A stretch of DNA of 64,000 bases, taken from NCBI GenBank assembly GCA_036873755.1, contig JAVTVY010008156.1:426131-490130 (forward strand). Direction: 5' to 3'. The notes under the pieces were generated by a model. That model was not told the origin of the DNA. It did not search any database and was given only the letters and a program-made list of their open reading frames with translations. The stretch comes from Hanleya hanleyi (Eukaryota > Mollusca > Polyplacophora > Lepidopleurida > Hanleyidae). Positions 47,068-58,624 of this stretch are shown one piece after another. Made by a program: the position numbers and the translations under genes. Position 1 is the stretch's first letter. The number at the start of each line of letters is the position of its first letter.

Positions 47068-47345
47068 CTTCAAAAGTCACAGTGAAACATACAGCCAAGG
47101 ATTCCCGATGGGCATGACAGTGCACTCGCCGAGCCATCAGTAAATAATAAAAATATAATTATAAATCAAATTTTCATCAGAATTCGGTCAGCTCAGAACT
47201 TGCTGGTAACAACGCCCTAATGCACGTTCATGCCAAAAAATCAACTGTTCTCCTTATTTTGCTGACGAAAGGATTCGGATGAACTGACTTTCTCATTACC
47301 GGACAATTTGCAAATGGTAGCCTACTTCGTAGGAATATGATATGT
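47068..47345 (-). repeat. Dispersed repeat shared with 20796-21075
   Basis: Reverse complement of the repeat at 20796-21075. It adjoins the 5S-like segment, and both may belong to one composite element. Confidence 0.75.
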
Positions 47346-47494
47346 GTCACTATATAGCTGAAATATTGATGTTAAATTTAATTTTCTCTCTCGTATGATT
47401 TGTTGAAGACAAAGTACAAGGAAGCACAAGGTGTTTTATAACGCCCTAAAGTCGTTCCCACTCCTTTCAGTGTTACCTCCAAATAGTAATGATA

Positions 47495-47795
47495 GTCGCA
47501 GGGTACCATCTTACCTCCCTACAATCACAGGTCCAACCTACTCCCCTCCCTACAGTCACAGGGCACCACTTATTCACTTCCCTACAGTCGCAGGGCACCA
47601 CTTACTCCCCTCCCTACAGTCACAGGTCACCATCTTAATCCCCTCCCTACAGTCACAGGGCACCATCTTACCTCCCTACAGTCACAGGTCACCATCTTAC
47701 CTCCCTATAGTCACAGGACACCATCTTACTCACTTCCCTCCAATCACAGGGCACCATCTTTCTTCCCGAGTCACAGGTTACGATCTTAGTCACAA
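47495..47795 (+). repeat. ~30-bp minisatellite
   Basis: About ten degenerate units of tccctacagtcacagggcac + catcttac. The 150-codon + ORF here is mostly this repeat and is not called. Confidence 0.85.
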
Positions 47796-47984
47796 GTCAT
47801 CCACTCTCACCTCCCTATACTTGGTGCACGAATGGGCTGCCTCTCGTTTTAATGTTCATGCCCCATTTCTCTGGTTGTCTTAATTTTTTTAGCACATGTT
47901 CTCACCTAGGTGTTCTGACGTTGTTGTTCTGACGTTCATTGATGTTCAATATAAAATTCATGAAAACACAAGTGACGTTTTGAC

Positions 47985-48245
47985 TTTTTTATTCACGTGA
48001 ACAAGAAAACTTGAACAAGAATGTATATACAAGTATGTACAAGAATACAGTAGGTATAGAATATGTACAAGAAAAGGTGTATATACAAAAACAAGTCCTG
48101 TGTCAAGAGTAGGATTCGAGTGAACAAGAAACTTGAACAAGAATGTATAGAATAGGTACAAAAAATGGTTATACAGTAGTCATGTCAGGATTGAACAAGA
48201 ACAAACCTTGAACAAGAATGGTTATGTACAAAAATATAGTAGGTA
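47985..48245. repeat. Degenerate 'gaacaagaatgtata' repeats downstream of the polymerase
   Basis: Irregular repetition of ttgaacaagaatg, gtacaagaa and agtaggtat just beyond the 3' end of the polymerase reading frame. Confidence 0.6.
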
Positions 48246-48308
48246 TCAGGTGTGTGGAGCACATCATGTGTAGTTTACAGTTCTCGTTTTAAGTATCCAT
48301 CAAAGTGA

Positions 48309-51300
48309 TCACAAGTCCAGGTAAGTGGTACTGATGCCATCGGGAAGGACTTTCCGTTTCGGATAGAAAAATGTGAAGGCATCTCGTTTCTGGATGTAGG
48401 TTCGCATCTGGTGGTCGACGACCCGGAATCCTCTGTTAGTGCCACTCGCACTGGCCTGGCTTTGCGGCACGCCCAGGTAGAGGGCTTTGTCGATGTTGGG
48501 ATCGCGCCGGTTGACGCCTTTACAACTAAACTTGTTGTTTCCATCACCTCCGTAACAATAGTACGTCTTGGACGACAGGGCGATCATGGCATCTTCACTC
48601 CACTCTAACTTGAAGAGACCCGGCGTCCGCTTGTCGTACTGGTAATGCTCGCGTCGGGGTAGCCACTGGTCACGTTCCGCCTCATACTGCGCACGTAATT
48701 CAGGCTTGACGTGTGACTCCCAATCCGCATTAGAGACGGCCATGTAGGCAGAGTCCGTGTCCATCTCCATGAGTTGCCAGTCTGATGGGTTGAAATATAC
48801 AGCCATGAAATCGTATAAAAATTGCAGCATCCTCAGCTTGGCCACCTGGTATACCATACATCCAATTTGGAGCGGAAGGTTGTAACGAATGGTCTTCTTG
48901 GCTGAACTGACTTCATACGTATCATCATCGATGACGTCCACGGATCGAAACAGAGGCGAGTTGATCTTTTTACGCGCCTGTTGGGTAGTGCAGATATTCA
49001 CGTTGACATGCTTGTCTTGGTTGGTGACCGTTTTTCCATAGTAACCATTGCCCGTGAGTTTCCAGGATTCGCCGATAATGGCCTGCAGCTGACTAGGATC
49101 TTTATGGCCTTGACGACGGGCAGATGTGACGATGTCGGCATGCCCCGCAAAACAGTCGTTCGGTACGTACTGAAGGGCTTGGTACACTCGCGTCACTTCG
49201 AGGCCGTGGCTCATGTACCACTGTAGCAGAGGGGTGCCCAGCAAGATTTTTTCTCCCCACATGCTTCCGATCAGCATCCGACGAGGACGAGGCGGGCATT
49301 CGTGTTGCTCAGCATAAGCGCCCATGGTGTCTCCAATGTCATCCCGACTCACCAGCGTGTTTTTAAAGATGGGAGGGCATTGGGCGAATAGTGACTTGAG
49401 ATTGTCTGGAACATGCAGATCGCATTCTACAAACCCGTAGAGGTCCCCGGAACGAACGGCGTCGAGAAGCTGTGGCTGGGTCAGGAGTCGTCGGCGACTG
49501 AGAGGGTACTGTCGCGCTTCAAGGAAGCGACGTAAGTATGGGAGGGCCTGGCACATGGTGTGAAATTCACACTCCCACATTTCGATGAGCTAGTACCCCA
49601 TCTCTTTCACGTAATCCCCGTTCTCCACCACTTCTGCCCGTAGTTCTTCCGCCGATTTTCCACGTCGTTCGTTGAAGCGGCCAGTGCCAGTAACACCCGT
49701 AAAATTGGAATACGGTGGGTTTATTGTGGAGTATAGCAAACCCATCGACGGGGAGTCGACGATCTCCTATCCGCTTCTCTGTGGCGTTGGTTTGGTGTCG
49801 TATAGAAATTTCCCGTCGATCGGCTTCCCAGTCCAACCACTGGTCAGCCAGATGCTTGTACGGTGTACGTTCAGGTCGGAAATGCTGGCCTTCCGCCAAC
49901 CAGCGTGTATAATGCCCACTGGGCATAGGTTGGGCGAGAGACCTCAGATACAGGGCATTGGCGTCAAATCCGATGATTTTGGCACAGGGTTTCCCACCTG
50001 GGAGGGTGGTGACGTCCTTCTCGTGATAACGGTGGAAAATAAGGCTAGGTCCGCCGACGATATTCTGCTTTAAACATGAGTGAAAAGTACGTGGAACAAT
50101 CTCGAAAAAGATGGCGAAGCGCGAGACCCGGTAAACTGAAGCACTCTTTGCATATGTCCACGTGCATTTGATCCCGAAAGAGTTGGGCCATTTTCTCGGC
50201 CGCTTCGAGGAATGGAACCACATCTAAGTTGTTATAATAGACCAGGAAATCACGCAAGGTCTGCATATGTTGGTCGTTCCATACTTGCTGTAGTTCCCGG
50301 TACGTGTCTTCCGGACATTCCACTTGCTTCAGATCGTCGAAGAAACGGGGTGGTAACTGTGTTTCCTCCAAGCGGTCGAGTGCTGACATATAGGTGTAAG
50401 GGAACCTCCCTTTGGTTTGTGCACAGTGATAGGCCTTTACCCACTGATCGTAGCTGTAATTTGGAGCTAAGTAGTTGCGTACATCCAGGAAATGAAGTGA
50501 TGTGGTGGTGACGGCCATGTGGTTGTTGATCTTTTTGATGACGGACTAGTAAGGGTAGAGAAATTCCTTTACCATGTTCAAGTCGTATCGCCCCGAATTG
50601 AAGCCGAGCACAGGTAACTGGCCTAGGTATTGTAGGAACCGTAACTTCAGTTTCTCCGCATACGGCTTGGGTAAGGGTACAGCCTCCGGCTGAATGTCCT
50701 ACATCGCCGACTCCGACTCCGACTCCGTTTCCGACTCTTCATCGTCGCTGAAGGACACACCAGGTGTGGGAATACGATCGTCGAGTTGGTCCAGCACGTC
50801 CTCGAACTTGGACACCAACAGTTCTGTACTGGCCGCACTCACTGCCTCTAAATACTCCATCATCCGAGTAATCAACTCATGGGAGTCCCCAGTGGACACG
50901 AAACAGAAAGATGCAGCGTCATAGCCGGGTACGTTGCTGGAAATACTGACACTCAGGGGAATATGGCGCTGTGTCCACTGCGTTTTGGCTGAGAAAATGT
51001 CCATGGGTTCCAAAATGGCCTCGAAATCATAACACGCCCGGTAGGGAAAATAACGGTCCTCTAGTGGTATGCCAATCCCCTCATCAGCAAGGTCTTCGAA
51101 AATATTAGGCGTGTTATGGTACACTCCACCAGGAAATTTGCGTTTCACAGCGTTGTCACAAATCTTCTCGTGCCGATCTAAGTTGAACGATTGGTCAAAC
51201 ACCCGATGGCATTGAGAACAACTGTAGGATTGCGCGTACAGGCTCATATCGTAGATCAGCGAAAAATGACTCACCCCTCCGTTGTCGAAGACATTGACTT

Positions 51301-52147
51301 TCATCGTAGAGGCATACCGTTCTGTTGAGCGATGAACCAATTCAACCACAAATGTATCCTCCTCCTCCTTCGGTAGTAAACGGTACACAAAGATATTCAC
51401 GTGGAACAGTGTTTCCACGACATCTAAATACTTGAATGGGACTCCCCGGAACTGCCGCGGGTCACTATCTTGCGCCTGTAGATACTCTTCCCAATACAGT
51501 GTTGCATTTCTATCACAAGCTTTGGGGTTACACCGGTCCAAATGAACGGCCAAACACCGTAACAGACATTTCCGGTCTTTGTAGGGCCCTTTTGCACCTC
51601 CCGCTAACGCATACAGTCCTCTTCGCTTGAGCAGCCAAGGCGGAAGAATAACAGGAGCGCCGATAGGGTGATTTATCATTTTCGTGACGAAAAATGTGAC
51701 GTTCGTCACCATTTCTACAATCCATTTGGTGTTGGGACGCTGTTACCGGGCCCATTCCAATGGATCCAACGTAGTCAGTTGGTCGATGAGTGGCTCCAGA
51801 GAAATAGCATCCGTGACCGTGAACGGCTGGTTAAACACATAGGAATTATTACAGGGATAGAAATACCGCAGTTGGTCCGTCTCTTTGTGCCGTAAGATAT
51901 ACCCAAATGTCACATTCAATTTGAAGGCTGTCACCTGATCTGTAAAAATGTTCTCGGCGTAAGTAGGAAGATGCGTGAGGTCCTCCAACCGAAAATTATA
52001 CAAATCCAATAGACGACGGTGACGGTGGAAACAACGGCGTATCGTGGTCCAGTGACGGCGGTACAACGCACTCACACGCTCGTCTTCGGGTAAGACTTCA
52101 GCCGGAGGCGCTCCTCGATCCTCTGGAAAATCTTCTCCACGTCTCAT
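48309..52147 (-). pseudogene. Protein-primed family B DNA polymerase (Maverick/Polinton type), broken
   Basis: Read on minus, ~1280 codons, a usual size for the class. It would replicate the element's DNA. Order: N-terminal LYRRHW...YNFRLEDL module (52.0 kb); a CLLRCLAVH region (~51.56 kb); a C2H2-like CSQC...H segment (~51.2 kb); 3'-5' exonuclease motifs ExoI YDFEAI (~51.02 kb), ExoII GFNSGRYD (~50.6 kb) and ExoIII-like YNNLD (~50.23 kb); then polymerase motif A FDANALYL (~49.96 kb), motif B GNGYYGKT (~49.04 kb) and motif C MDTDSAY (~48.76 kb). Lesions: in-frame stops at 51745-51743 (TAA), 50701-50699, 50548-50546 and 49592-49590 (all TAG), and frame changes near 50065 and 49685. The catalytic Asp residues of motifs A and C are intact, so decay looks recent. 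Tail stop at about 48309. Confidence 0.8.
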
Positions 52148-53384
52148 GCTATCGGTCTGGCTTCAGGCTCCACTGGTAGGCTGGTCAGGCAGGTCTTGAG
52201 TAGGCTGGTCAGGTAGCTCCGGTCAGGCTGGCTCAATCACGGTGCTGCATCAGCTTAGCTCGGTGAGAGGAGTCGATGGCTGTTCAGGCAGGTCTTGAGT
52301 AGGCTGGTGAGGTAGCTCCGATCGGCAGGGCAATGAATGAAGCAATTCCCTAAAAGTTCCCTCTTTTATACGTTTTTCCGGGACATTCGTGTCTTTTCGG
52401 CAAACTCCGTGTCACTTCGGTCACCTCCGTGTCTTTTCGGGTGCCTCCGTGACTCCGCGGGCACCTCCGTGTCTCTTCGGTAACCTCCGTAACAGCTTCG
52501 GCCACCTCCGTGTCTCTTCGGTGACCTCCGTAACAGCCTCGATAACCTCCGTGTCTCTTCGGGAACCTCCGTGACATCTTCGGTCACCTCCGTGTCTTCC
52601 TCCGTAACTACCCGGCTGTTCCTGTGTAAACCCGGAGCACACAGCTAAAGGACCCGGATATAAGTTCCCGGATGTAAACCACGGATGAACAGGTCAGTAC
52701 ACGCATTCCTATCATTCAATATGGCCTTGAACTATCACCTGATCTCCCCGTGATTCCCCAAATACAAGTGAGTACACGCATCCCATCAATGGTATTGCTA
52801 AAGGACCCGGATATAGGTCAATCCTTGCGAACGTGCAACAATGTTGCAATTCGGGGAGCCAGGTGTTCGGCACGTGACAACCCCAAGCAGACGACAGCTA
52901 AATTCTGGCGGGAAAAAAACCCACAGACAGGTCAGTACACGCATTCCTATCAGTCAATATAACCTTGAACTATCACGTGATCTCGCCGTGATTCCCCAAA
53001 TACAGTACATGCATAGGTCACGCCCGATTCACTGACAACCCCAGCAGACGACAGCGAAATTCTGGCGAGAAAAACCCCACAGACAGGTCAGTACACGCAT
53101 TCCTATCATTCAATATAACCTTGAACTATCACGTGATCTCCCCGTGATTCCCCAAATACAGTACATGCATAGGTCACGTCCGATTCACGCAGACCGGAAG
53201 TGACGTCATACCGCACGTGATGGGAAAAACCCTAACATGTCTAAACATGATCCAAGGTCAAAGACAAGATGAAAGGATACAGGTCAACTCAAGTGCACTC
53301 ATTGACCTTTGACCTCTGTCACGTGATATGCAAATTTCTGAGGTCAAAGGTCAAGTTGACTCGAAATCCTCGCTATATGCTACT
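51717..53384 (-). repeat. Maverick right terminal inverted repeat (~1.67 kb)
   Basis: Reverse complement of the left TIR. It contains the start of the polymerase frame (52147 downwards), one 21-bp minisatellite block (52383-52605), tandem ~155-bp units (52720-53190) and the DR1 pair (53303-53315 and 53341-53353). The inner limit is set where 'accaaatgga' stops matching. A stop codon at 51745-51743 in this copy is TTG in the left TIR. Confidence 0.85.
52383..52605 (-). repeat. 21-bp minisatellite in right TIR
   Basis: Same unit as the left-TIR minisatellite (on plus: cctccgtgtctcttcggt), but only one block of about ten units instead of three. Confidence 0.9.
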
Positions 53385-53390
53385 CCTGTC

Positions 53391-55670
53391 ATTCTCGTTT
53401 TAACTTTTCAGAGCTTTCCCTACCTCTTTGTAAATCACTGCATGTTGTTCGTTGATGTACAGTTTCCTAGTGTTGATTTTCAATGGTTTCTGTCAGTTTG
53501 GAGCATTTGGTGGTTGGTTAATCTTTCTGTTGCATGAGGTCAGTTTACAGTGTTGATACTTCCATTTAGTAAACTCTCTCGCCACAATGTTGTCTCATGC
53601 TTATTGACTGTAATTCGACTGTTGATAATTGAGTTCAAAATTCCGTGCTGTTGGAAAAATGAAGAAAGTACATGTTATCCTATTTAAAAATGGGAAAAGC
53701 CAAACTGTGGTATTCAAATCCTTGAGACGATAGTGATGCGGCCCGGTTCTAGTTGCAAAGTATCGCTCTCTCCTCGAAGCCGGTAGGGTGAGAAGTGCAT
53801 TGTAAACACTTCCGTAATCTGTCGGATTCTACTACATGTTAAGAAATATCAAACAAATATCGCCTTATTTGTGACATTAACAACTGCGTTTGGCAGAAAT
53901 GATATGGACGAAAATGCCAATTCAAGTGCTGTGTTTTATCGCCGATTTCTGCCATGCGTCCTATTTCCAACACTCCCACTGCCGCTATATGACCTACATA
54001 CGGAAGCGACACGGATCCGTGGTCGTTATGCCAAAGGTTTACATTCAGTTTCTCCCTGCAACTCCGCCGTTTGGGCTCATCAAGAAAAAGATACATTCTG
54101 CAATTAGCCTGGCTCGTTCTAGTGAACTAGAAGACAGACAGAATGGACGTATTCTCGTGTATTGTCTTGTTCTCGGGATGATTCGAAAGAGGTCGCCTTA
54201 ATGATGTCCGTTGGTGGTTTTTGGCTTTGGCAGCCATTTTGCCTGTTTTTCCTATTGGGTTATCTCCCTTTTCTAGGTTAAGAGATAGGGATTTCCTTTA
54301 AAAGCCTTCTAGCCGAGAATTTTGCACAGTAACATCCATCCAATTTGATAAATTTTGATAGACATTGTAATTATCTGCAAACAGTTGGAATATAAGAAAA
54401 AGTTAAATAATATTTATATGAATTTTTCATGAATATGCTTCAAAACTAGGGCTATTCCCTATGTTTTTTGGGTTATCAAATTGAGCCTGGGTCAGTGCAC
54501 TTAACGTTGCCTTCGGCTAAAAAAAGCACACCAACCTGTATTTTTTCTTTGTTTTTCCTCATATTACACAATTATGAATGCAACAACACACATTATTCAA
54601 AAAGTTAATTACTTTGATTTACCACCAGCGGCGCGGAGATCCGTAATAGCTTGTCTTTGCCTACGCTCACTAAATCAGGCTGGATAGGCACTCATTCTGA
54701 TCTGATGAACGTAAATCGGCGCCTCACGATGATCGAATGAGCGTAATCTTTGACTTTAATATAGCCATACATCGGTTATTTGCACTTTAAATGATATTAC
54801 ACTGTATATGATGTATATGATATCACAATGCATATAGTATTGTAATATTTTTTTATTGACCCAACCTAGTATGTATATAATAATGATCGTGCCGATTAAT
54901 CAATGTGGATTCTGGATGTTTTATGTGCCATTCAGGGATGGACCCATTACCGGAATCTGTGAAACTGTTTTATTCACCGTGTTCAGTGGATTCGATCACT
55001 ATCAGGCGTCCCATACAGGGAGGGGTCTGCAACTTGAGTGTTTCTAAATTTAATTGTGGATTTAATGGTGTTCATCCTGAAAGTTCTCAGGATCTATTAT
55101 AGGCGTCCCATACCGGGAGAGGCCTGCATATATCATGTTTACGTAAGTGTGAGTGTACTGGGGGGGTGGGGGGGGTGGGGGGAGAGAAGTTACGTGATGA
55201 ACTATGCCTTGCGTGTACCCATCGATTGTGGAAGGGAAACTTACCTGTGAACCTCGACTTATCTTCCCGGACAGTTACTGTGTATTTCCGATAGTGTAAT
55301 CCAGAGTTGGATGATTTCATAACCCAACATCAGTGAACTTTCGAAAGCGTGTTGTCCATGCTCGCCACTTTGGCGGCCATGTTTTTCTATCGCACCGAAG
55401 TGAACTGGGTCAGTCTGACCAACATTTGTTAGAACTGTGCCATCTACTATTATACGATGAATTGATGCGTGCTAATGATGCTGGGGTTCTTCTTGAGAAT
55501 TCCCGGACTTTATTACGTAAATGTGCATGGTTATTTTCTCGTTATCGCCATTCTCTGTAGGGACTCTATTTCTTCACAAACTGTTGTTCACGAACATGGT
55601 CGTCGAAACCTAAATGCACATGTTTTCACTGTCGCCGTGAACGCATCATATTACAGACAATTCCCAACGT
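53391..55670. other. No gene seen
   Basis: Unique sequence between the Maverick and the LTR element. A G-rich tract lies at 55158-55183. 'ggcgtcccata' followed by 'cagggaggggtctgca'/'ccgggagaggcctgca' occurs at about 55007 and 55103 (a short direct repeat). ORFs of up to 103 codons (53890-54201) have no recognisable motif. Confidence 0.5.
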
Positions 55671-55673
55671 AAG

Positions 55674-56898
55674 TTGTTGAAATCTTACCGGATGTCTTCT
55701 TGGCATGTACTTGCAACTGACCTTATGTACTTTTAAAATATGTGTACTGGCTGGTTTTACGTGGCAGCTCCTATAATTTTGACGTGCACACTGGTCTCCG
55801 AAACCTGTTGCGTCATCATTTCAGAGAGGATGACGGGACTAGCTTGCATGGCAAAATCTAAAGTCTATATACACAAAACTAGAATTATTGCGATCCAGTT
55901 ATTAAATTGTTTATAATCTTCATACTATGCAATGCCTATGTACAAAAGTTGGTACGATAATTTCACTGTTATAATTAGTTATCACTGTTTTAAATTTCGC
56001 ATACCCCTTCAACATTGGATCATTTCCATTGATCTGATTGGTCAGATCTTGTCACGTGGTAATCAGCCAGAGTCTATATAAACAGCACAGCACTGTGGGT
56101 TAGTCAGATAGTTGGCTGGCTACAGTCACGTATGTATTATCTAATAACCTAAAGGATTACCTGGAAAACTATACTGGGAATTTACTGTGGAATTCAATAG
56201 TATAATATTTGGATATACCTGTGCATTATAATTGTTGTGGATTACAGAGCAGTCAGCTATCTCCCGCCCCACATCTGCTGTGTTTATATTCTCAATTGTA
56301 TTGGAATAGCCCATTACATGTATATGGGATAATTCTCCATATCATTGGAGTAATTGAAACAACCCAAAATCATATTGCAAGCATCTGATACTTATTGATA
56401 AGGTTACATCTGTGAGTAGCAGGAGGTCCATTCTTCTATCATCTCGTCAACATCACCCCCTAGGGTAAATGAGTGTGATTTATCGTCGATCCGTAGCTAC
56501 GTTGCTGTGTATATAACATCACGTCAATATATATATCTGTATGCTGTCTTCTTCATCTGGAGAGTACTGATGTATATAATAAATCATTATTTGTGTTGAA
56601 ATACTGGAGTTGTTCCATCTATTGTGACGTCTTTCTTCGGGGCAGACGTCACCCATGCTAAAGTCAATTCCTGTTGGAAAGGATTACCAGTTAAAGCGTG
56701 TTAACTGACAGGGGTTACCTGCGATACAGGTTTCCTGAGTGTTGTAACTGTCAGTGGTTACCCGAGATTCGCCGGAGTGTTCTGAATGTAGTGGTATACT
56801 GGAATTACCGAAACCAACTCATCTTAGATGGTGGACTGATTAACTGGGTGACAAGCGACAACATTTACAATTGGGAATAGCGCAGACAATTTATTACA
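55674..56898 (+). repeat. 5' LTR of a Gypsy-type element (start uncertain)
   Basis: The end is set by CA at 56897-56898, two bases before the primer-binding site. Inside are a TATA box (TATATAAA, 56075-56082), an expected transcription start ~25-30 bp downstream, and a poly(A) signal AATAAA at 56578-56583. This gives U3-R-U5 in order. The start cannot be fixed because the partner LTR lies outside the window; 'tgttgaaat' at about 55674 is only one possible TG start. Confidence 0.55.
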
Positions 56899-56899
56899 C

Positions 56900-56916
56900 T
56901 GGTGTCAGAAGTGGGA
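56900..56916 (+). promoter_or_regulatory. Primer-binding site of the LTR retrotransposon
   Basis: tggtgtcagaagtggga begins with TGG (complement of tRNA 3' CCA) two bases after the LTR end and ~95 bp before the gag start. Its position and form are those of a tRNA primer site. The tRNA species is not assigned. Confidence 0.7.
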
Positions 56917-57010
56917 TACTAATCAATATTTAATATCCAGTGATCGTACCCGGACATAGCTGGTGTGTGGCGGATAATATTCTTTCACTACTGATTCCTG
57001 TGAGTTCATT

Positions 57011-58067
57011 ATGGCGGATAGTCCTGACCAGGAGATAAGGCTCAGACTGCCTACTGAGTCCAGGAATAGTGATAGAGAAGACTCTGATAAGAAAGTGGAA
57101 GAACTACTAATCAATGATAGAGATAAGACACAAGAGCATCAGGATAGAGGTGACGCTCGTTCCAGGCCCCAGCGACACAGAAAGGATCCGGAGGACAGTG
57201 ATGACGAGGGCACGTGGCGTGTTTTGGACAGACATCCACCAAGGGATTATGGGAGCCGTGGATTAAGGATAAAGCCAGATACATACGATGGCCTATCTGA
57301 CTGGGATGAGTATTTTTCACATTTTGAGGACTGTGCCGAACTGGGTCACTGGGTCAAAGGAAAAGGCTCTGGCTTTGGCTGCTAATTTGAGGGGATCGGC
57401 CAGAACTTTTTACGCTGGGTTACAGCTGGACGAGCGACGGTCCTTCTACAAGCTGTCTAGGAGTCTAAAAGAGAGATTTGGAAGTAGTCGTCAACAAAAT
57501 ATGTGGCGGTCAATGTTTGAGGTCCGTACACGTCAACCAGATGAATCAATTGCGACGCTGGGCGATGATCTCCGCCGCATGGTTCTGAAGGCATATCCTG
57601 ACCTGAATAGTCAAGCTCAAGACGCCCTGGCGCTAAGCCAGTTTTACAAGTGTCTCAGTGTAGATATGAAATGCCGGTGCTTTGATCGGGACTGTATCAC
57701 TATTGCTGAAGCTGTGGGTGTGGTTGAACGAGTTGAGGCTCTACTTAGTGACACAAAAGAGAAAAAGGAAACAGTATCTCGAGCCACGCGACCAGCTGCT
57801 GGTGAAATACAGAATGAAACAGTGGATTCAGGTGACTTGGCAAACATTCAAAGGCGACTTCAAGAGCTCGAGGGTGGCCAGCAACGTAGGCGGCAACCAT
57901 GGCAACGGAACAACAATGGTCAGAATCCGGAAAGAACTTGCTATATCTGTCGGGCCCCATCCCACTACTTCAAAGACTGTCCAGTGTTCAGACGATGCCA
58001 GCGCGAGATGCAGAATGAACAACGGGCACCACGGCAGCAGGGAAATGGCAGACCGTCACCTCAGTAG
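57011..58067 (+). pseudogene. Gypsy gag polyprotein (one frameshift)
   Basis: The start at 57011 (MADSPDQEIRLR) gives a charged N-terminus, then PDTYDGLSDWDEYFSHFEDC, the beginning of a retrotransposon capsid. The frame changes near 57350. The rest of the capsid follows (LAANLRGSARTFYAGL, a MHR-like QPDESIATLGDDLRRMV segment), then a basic linker and a CCHC zinc knuckle CYICRAPSHYFKDCP (about 57940-57984), ending at a TAG at 58065. Gag forms the particle and binds RNA. The frame then has to move by -1 to enter the protease. Except for the frameshift near 57350 the sequence looks well preserved. Confidence 0.85.
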
Positions 58068-58624
58068 GCCATGAGTTGACGGGTTCAGACAGGCCAGTGC
58101 AAGCCAACTTGATTTCTGTAACCAGCCCCACTAGCGAGAGGGGGACTGTTCGCACTGGTCAGCTGTTGCAGAAAACGGAAAAATGGGATAATGGGCTATT
58201 TACGACTGGGATATTAAAAGGGAACAAACATACGATTGACTTTTTAGTGGATAGTGGCTCCACTAGGACCTTACTCTCCAGAAGCGTGTATGAGGAAATA
58301 TATTCAGAAGATAAACCTCACCTGCAGCCTTGGCTTCACACTATGCAAGGAGTTAATGGAGACAGATTATGTGTCCTTGGGTCTGCTGATTTTGAGGTAT
58401 TGCTCGGTGATATGTGGTACAGACAGCCGATGATAGTGTGCGATATTACCACTCAAGGGATAGTAGGGCAAGATTTTCTGTTGAGTAATGTACATAAGAT
58501 TGACTACCAGACACTTAGGCTCCACACAGATGAGGGTGAAATTCAGTGTCGCATTGGGGGCGAGGCAGAGATGGTATGCCAGGTACGAATCAAGGAATCT
58601 GTACGGTTACCCCAAACACAGTGA
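58058..58624 (+). CDS. Gypsy aspartic protease
   Basis: The frame is -1 relative to gag, open from before the gag stop to 58624. No ATG is needed if it is reached by frameshifting. The core FLVDSGSTRTLLS (about 58240-58278) has the catalytic D-S/T-G triplet, and the flap and the GQDFLL segment (GIVGQDFLLS, about 58465) follow as in retropepsins. It cleaves the gag-pol polyprotein. It overlaps the pol frame by ~80 bp, again in -1 relation, suggesting either two frameshift sites or one annotated break. I found no classical XXXYYYZ slippery heptamer in the 58546-58624 overlap. Confidence 0.8.
   Translation, partial: TSVGHELTGSDRPVQANLISVTSPTSERGTVRTGQLLQKTEKWDNGLFTTGILKGNKHTIDFLVDSGSTRTLLSRSVYEEIYSEDKPHLQPWLHTMQGVNGDRLCVLGSADFEVLLGDMWYRQPMIVCDITTQGIVGQDFLLSNVHKIDYQTLRLHTDEGEIQCRIGGEAEMVCQVRIKESVRLPQTQ

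Larger units (their letters stand above)
40478..53390 (-). mobile_element. Maverick/Polinton-type element (40484-53384) with 6-bp target duplication
   Basis: The left terminus AGTAGTATATAGCGAG starts at 40484. The right terminus, read on minus from 53384, is AGTAGCATATAGCGAG. CCTGTC occurs immediately outside both ends (40478-40483 and 53385-53390), a perfect 6-bp duplication. AG...CT ends, a 6-bp duplication, long inverted repeats and a protein-primed family B polymerase are the defining traits of Maverick/Polinton elements. Length is 12.9 kb, short for the class. No retroviral-type integrase, packaging ATPase, protease or capsid gene is visible. The interior instead holds host-derived DNA (HspBP1-like fragment), a 5S-type SINE and minisatellites. 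It is therefore a defective, non-autonomous derivative. Confidence 0.85.

Noticed and set aside
47431..47883. 150-codon ORF
   Set aside because: Mostly translation of the ~30-bp minisatellite.
57682..58074. 130-codon + ORF overlapping gag
   Set aside because: Shadow frame; gag with its CCHC knuckle is in the other frame.
58546..58624. Classical -1 ribosomal slippery heptamer between protease and pol
   Set aside because: No XXXYYYZ heptamer in the right phase was found in the overlap; the frame relation is real but the mechanism is not shown.
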